Shown one piece after another: positions 60,611 through 64,000 of a stretch of DNA of 64,000 bases. How positions within the stretch are numbered: the first letter of the stretch is position 1; the number at the start of each line of letters is the position of its first letter. The stretch lies in contig NC_083388.1 of the NCBI RefSeq assembly GCF_031755915.1, positions 29,099,001 to 29,163,000 on the forward strand. Direction: 5' to 3'. A program made the translations under genes and the position numbers. Source of the stretch: Ziziphus jujuba (lineage: Eukaryota > Streptophyta > Magnoliopsida > Rosales > Rhamnaceae). Under the pieces are notes generated by a model. That model saw nothing but the letters and a program-made list of their open reading frames with translations, was not told where the DNA came from and ran no database searches.

Positions 60611-61748
60611 TGATGTGATTCCGCCCGAGCCCGCTCCACCGATAACCCGCTGGGGTGCTGACTCGACACGGATGAAGACTAGGCCAATCACAAGAGCTCA
60701 AATTAAGAGATTTAAGGGCAACCTGAGAGTATTTATACAGAGGGTAATCAATCTCAACAGAGCTTGTCCATACTTGAAGATACAAAGGCTATTCGAAGCA
60801 TCCAAGTGGTGGAAGCCGATAAGGACCCGGGTGACGGTTTTGGTACATTTTTGGAGTCCGGGAAGCATGAAATGGTTCCAATGCTTTATGGGTTCAATAC
60901 ATATGCCTAAGAGGTCATGGGATCAAGTTAAAGCAGCCTTAAATGCAATCAAAAAGGGCTTGTATGGGCAGCCTCAACAATTTGGCCGAATTTGCTGTAT
61001 TGCTTGCTGGCTTTACTGTATTTTACTGTATTAGCCTTTTCTTATTTTTCCAAGCATGGGCAACGTGTGGGACTTCATATTCAGCTTATTTGGCATCCTA
61101 CAAATCATCTAGAAGCTGATTTAAAGCTCAAAGAGGTCAAAGATTGATCAAAGTCAACTTGATCAAAAAGGCTAGCATTTTTAGTTTCCTAATTTGTTTT
61201 TACTTTTTGTTTTAGGAAACTACCATTACTTTTTGGCTTTTATTTATTTATTTTCTGAAAAAATAACTTTAGGAAGGTTTTTATTTTATTCTTTCCATTG
61301 TAAATTAATTAATTCCTAATTTAATATAAAGGAATTAATTAATCAAACTTAGATTAGGAAAGGAAGTATAGTTTCAACCAACTAGGTTTCTTTATGTGTG
61401 GTGGCTGGTTTTCTTTATCTTCTAGGGTTTTATTTCGTGGCTTTGTAGCCTATTTAAAGGCTTATTTTTCAATATGAATACAACTTTTGATTTGATTAAG
61501 AAAATACTTGTGAGATTAATTATCTCTTTGTTCTTTGTGAACACCTAAAACACCATTAGAGAATTGGTTGTTTTAGCTTGACTTATCAATAGGTTTTCCA
61601 TCCCCTATTGTGGCGTCTACATTATACCAAGGTTTCTAACCATAGGTTGGTTAGGGGTTGAGGTCCATTCCATTAGAACTTGAACTTAATTAAAGATCCG
61701 GGCTAATATAATACGGGTTTAGGAGCAGGTCGTCCTAGGTTCGTATCA
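60611..61748 (+). repeat. 5' LTR of gypsy F
   Basis: TGATGTGATTCCGCCC...TTCGTATCA, 1138 bp. A 139-codon frame (60615-61034) runs through it. Its first half is the usual polyprotein end encoded by the LTR; it runs on because the stop after CPYLKI found in C is CAA here. The rest is probably not a real protein. Confidence 0.9.
61451..61460 (+). promoter_or_regulatory. Probable TATA box in gypsy F LTR
   Basis: TATTTAAAGG, identical to the word at the matching place in the LTRs of C. Confidence 0.55.
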
Positions 61749-61750
61749 TT

Positions 61751-61763
61751 TGGTATCAGAGCC
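61751..61763 (+). promoter_or_regulatory. Primer-binding site of gypsy F
   Basis: TGGTATCAGAGCC, the full consensus for priming by initiator-Met tRNA, two bases after the LTR. Confidence 0.92.
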
Positions 61764-62902
61764 TAATTTTGTTCAGGTTTGATCTATCTTTATTTGCTTT
61801 AATTGTTTTTGTGTTATTCTGCAATTTTAGCATTAGGTTAAGGTTGCATCAATCCTATACACGTTCAGCATCTTAAAAAAAAAAAAAAAAATTTCATTCC
61901 TAGTTGAATTAGGATTTCCTAGTTTTATCGTATTTTTGTTTCCTAGTTTGTTGGTTGTCTTTTATCATTGTTCTTGTTAATTTGGTTTTTGTTGATTTTC
62001 CTTTGCTGTTTTAGTCTTAGAAATTTGCATTTATATATTCAACAAAAAAAAAAAAGAGTTTGCGGCAACATTAAAAAAAAAAAAAAAAACTGCACATTTG
62101 TGTTTATTTGGAGGTCACGGGTTTGGTGTTTGTTTTGGAGTTGGAATTGCAATTTTGGTAATTATTCTTGCTACTGCAGTTGTTTATGTTCTGTGAGTGA
62201 AAAAAAAAAAAAAAGAAGAAGAAAGAAGAGGTAAAGCCGAATAAAAAAAAAAAAAACAAATATTTTAGTTTGTTGGAGTTTGATTTGTTTGCTGGAAATT
62301 TGTTGGAGCTGCTGGTTTTTGATTATTTATTCAATATTTGAGTTGTTGGGAAATTATTTTTTGCTGCTGGATATTTGGATTTTGGGTGTTTAAATTTTTT
62401 GGATTAAAATTAGTTAAAGGAATTGATACAAAACTTGAATTACAAGAATAACAACCAACACTTTTCTATATTTTTGTTCTCTTTGATTTTTGTTCGTATT
62501 TGAATTTCTTTTTCTGGAATTTTATTCTTGAGCTCATAATCTACCACCATCTGGTGCAGTTTTCAAAAATTCCAACGTTTTCCCATTATTTTGTGTTTTC
62601 TTGTCTAGAAAGCCGAAAAATTAGGATTTGTTGGATTCTTTCGGTATTGCCTACTTTTTGCTACTGTTTTGTTGATAGGTTTAATTAAAACATACTAGTG
62701 ATCTAATTGCTGTTTTGTGGGTGTTTTAATTAGAACTTTGAGATAATTCATTGAGTGGAAAAAGGCAAGAGTGTGTGAGCTTAAAAGAGGGTAAAAGCCG
62801 AAACTAGTGTGCAAACACGAGTGTCGAGACCTTGTTTGAGTGAAACACGTGAGGGAGTGAATATTGTGAGGATTTATTTTATTTTTGCAGTATTTTACTA
62901 AC
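61764..62902 (+). other. Untranslated leader of gypsy F
   Basis: About 1.1 kb, no gene. Poly-A runs lie near 61874-61890, 62043-62055, 62071-62088, 62200-62214 and 62244-62257. It ends with GTGAGCTTAAAAGAGGG and ACACGAGTGTCGAGACC, shared by all copies just before gag. Confidence 0.75.
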
Positions 62903-64000
62903 ATGGCAGATTCTAGAATAAAAAGAGGAGACACACCACTGAGAATTAATGAAGAGGAGTCCGTAGGATTTCATGGTGATCCACGAGCTACCAGGCGTGC
63001 AGACCAAGCGGACATGAGAGCTGTTTTGGAGTAATACAGCGGGTTAGTGCTCAAGTTGAGCATGTGAATCAAAGAATGGGAAGGCTAGAAGCCTCACAAG
63101 AAATGCCGAACACAAGAAATAGGCAAGAATTCCATGGAGGACGAGGCCAAGGACGAGGAGGTCATGAGACACCGAGAGAGGAATTTAATGAGGAGCCATT
63201 CGGTGGAGACTTTGAGGAAGGTATGAACAAAACTTTTGCTGTCCAAGATAGAGCTGGCCATGGAAGATATAGGAGGGAAGAAATAGATGACAATCTTAGC
63301 AACATCAAGATCAACATCCCACCATTCATGGGAAAAAGTGACCCCGAAGCATATTTGGAGTGGGAAGAAAAAATGGAGATGATATTTGACCGCCATAATT
63401 ATTCGGAGGCTAAGAAGGTGAAATTGGCAGCAATGGAGTTTGGCCATTATGCACTCCAATGGTGGACCAATGAGCAAAACACCCGAAGGAGAGTTGGTGA
63501 TGACTTGATTACTACATGGCGACAAATGAAAGGAGCCATGCAGAAGCGATTCGTACCATCACACTATCATAGGTTGCTGCATCAAAGACTTCAATCTTTA
63601 TCTCAAGGACATGGATCCGTGGAGGATTATTACAAGGAGATGGAGATGCTTATAAAGAGATTGAACTTGAATGAAGATAGGGAAGCAACCATGGCAAGGT
63701 TTCTTGGTGGTTTGAATTGTGAAATAGCCAATCAACTAGAATTGCAACAATATGTGGAATTGGAGGAGATGTTGCATGTGGCTATTAAATTAGAGCATCA
63801 ATTCAAGAGGAGGGGTGTAAGATCATGGTTTGGAGGTGTTTCCAACAGTGGAAGGTCCAATTCAAGTGGTTGGAGGAACAATCCCATCTATGAAAGCAAG
63901 CTAAAGCCGAAAGTCAAAGAAGAAGGTTCAAACTGGCCAAGGAAGGAGACTAGAATCAAATCTGTCCAAGCACCAAAGAATGAGGTAAAATTAGATCCTA
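62903..64000 (+). pseudogene. gag: Gypsy F gag, one early frameshift, incomplete at the window edge
   Basis: Starts [20 protein letters not shown] at 62903, the same start as element C. After ADMRAVLE a one-base loss near 63033 shifts the frame; in the shifted frame (IQRVSAQVEHVNQRMGRLEA) it stays open to the end of the window, some 320 codons. Gag core motifs: [54 protein letters not shown] and [20 protein letters not shown]. The zinc knuckle and protease would lie just outside. With only one visible lesion it is far better kept than gag in A, D or E. Confidence 0.85.

Larger units (their letters stand above)
60611..64000 (+). mobile_element. Ty3/gypsy element F, 5' part, continues past the window
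   Basis: Complete 5' LTR, exact primer site, leader and most of gag are present; the window ends inside gag. It is inserted in copia G. GTTGG (60606-60610) would be the left target duplication. The LTR and gag are closer to element C than to A, D or E, so F belongs to the C subfamily and could be the type that supplies enzymes, if its pol is intact outside the window. Confidence 0.88.

Noticed and set aside
60615..61034. A 139-codon open frame inside the gypsy F LTR, partly repeated in both LTRs of C
   Set aside because: The first part is the known polyprotein end encoded by the LTR. The rest is open only because the usual stop after CPYLKI is CAA here; in both LTRs of C that stop is present. 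No family resemblance.

Overview
The window is AT-rich nuclear DNA of a seed plant, probably a eudicot. It is almost entirely nested and decayed transposable elements: Ty3/gypsy and Ty1/copia LTR retrotransposons primed by initiator-Met tRNA, CACTA, hAT-like and Mutator-like DNA transposons, and AT-rich tandem arrays. I see no bacterial-type operons, no rRNA or tRNA genes and no CRISPR. The only host-like sequences are a possible 3' gene end at 1.48-1.93 kb and two broken copies of a 23-kDa jasmonate-induced-protein-like (JIP-like) gene, at 2.7-3.4 kb and 40.2-41.1 kb. They lie 37 kb apart and share introns and flanks.

Layout. 0-8.5 kb: possible gene end, a CACTA-type repeat fragment, JIP-like copy 1, then a diverged tandem repeat carrying a 747-bp Mutator-like and a 1308-bp hAT-like element. 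8.56-13.76 kb: old gypsy element A (minus, 3'-truncated). 13.8-18.5 kb: AT-rich array of about 22 units built around a GGCGACGCTTTT / AAAAGCGTCGCC palindrome. 18.5-23.4 kb: old gypsy D (plus, both ends truncated). 24.715-36.062 kb: young copia B (minus, target duplication GGCGG) inside an unclassified repeat, itself split by very young gypsy C at 26.896-33.101 kb (target duplication TGATC). 36.6-39.1 kb: CACTA-like non-autonomous element carrying an unrecognised three-exon gene. 39.1-40.14 kb: copia gag fragment. 40.2-41.1 kb: JIP-like copy 2. 41.1-50.8 kb: a second palindromic array split by old gypsy E (42.665-49.851). 51.9-58.24 kb: autonomous-type CACTA remnant (TNP2 tail plus a second gene ending in a Ulp1-like peptidase region), interrupted by rearranged copia H and cut off by copia G. 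60.611 kb to the end: gypsy F, inserted in copia G and running out of the window.

What ties it together. Target duplications, repaired target reading frames and LTR divergence give a relative order: A, D and E are old, B is young, C is youngest. C carries an uninterrupted 935-codon Gag-protease frame but no working reverse transcriptase or integrase. C and D share one internal deletion junction, so they look like stages in the decay of a non-autonomous gypsy lineage that kept moving. This lineage and the higher-order palindromic array are the most interesting parts of the window.
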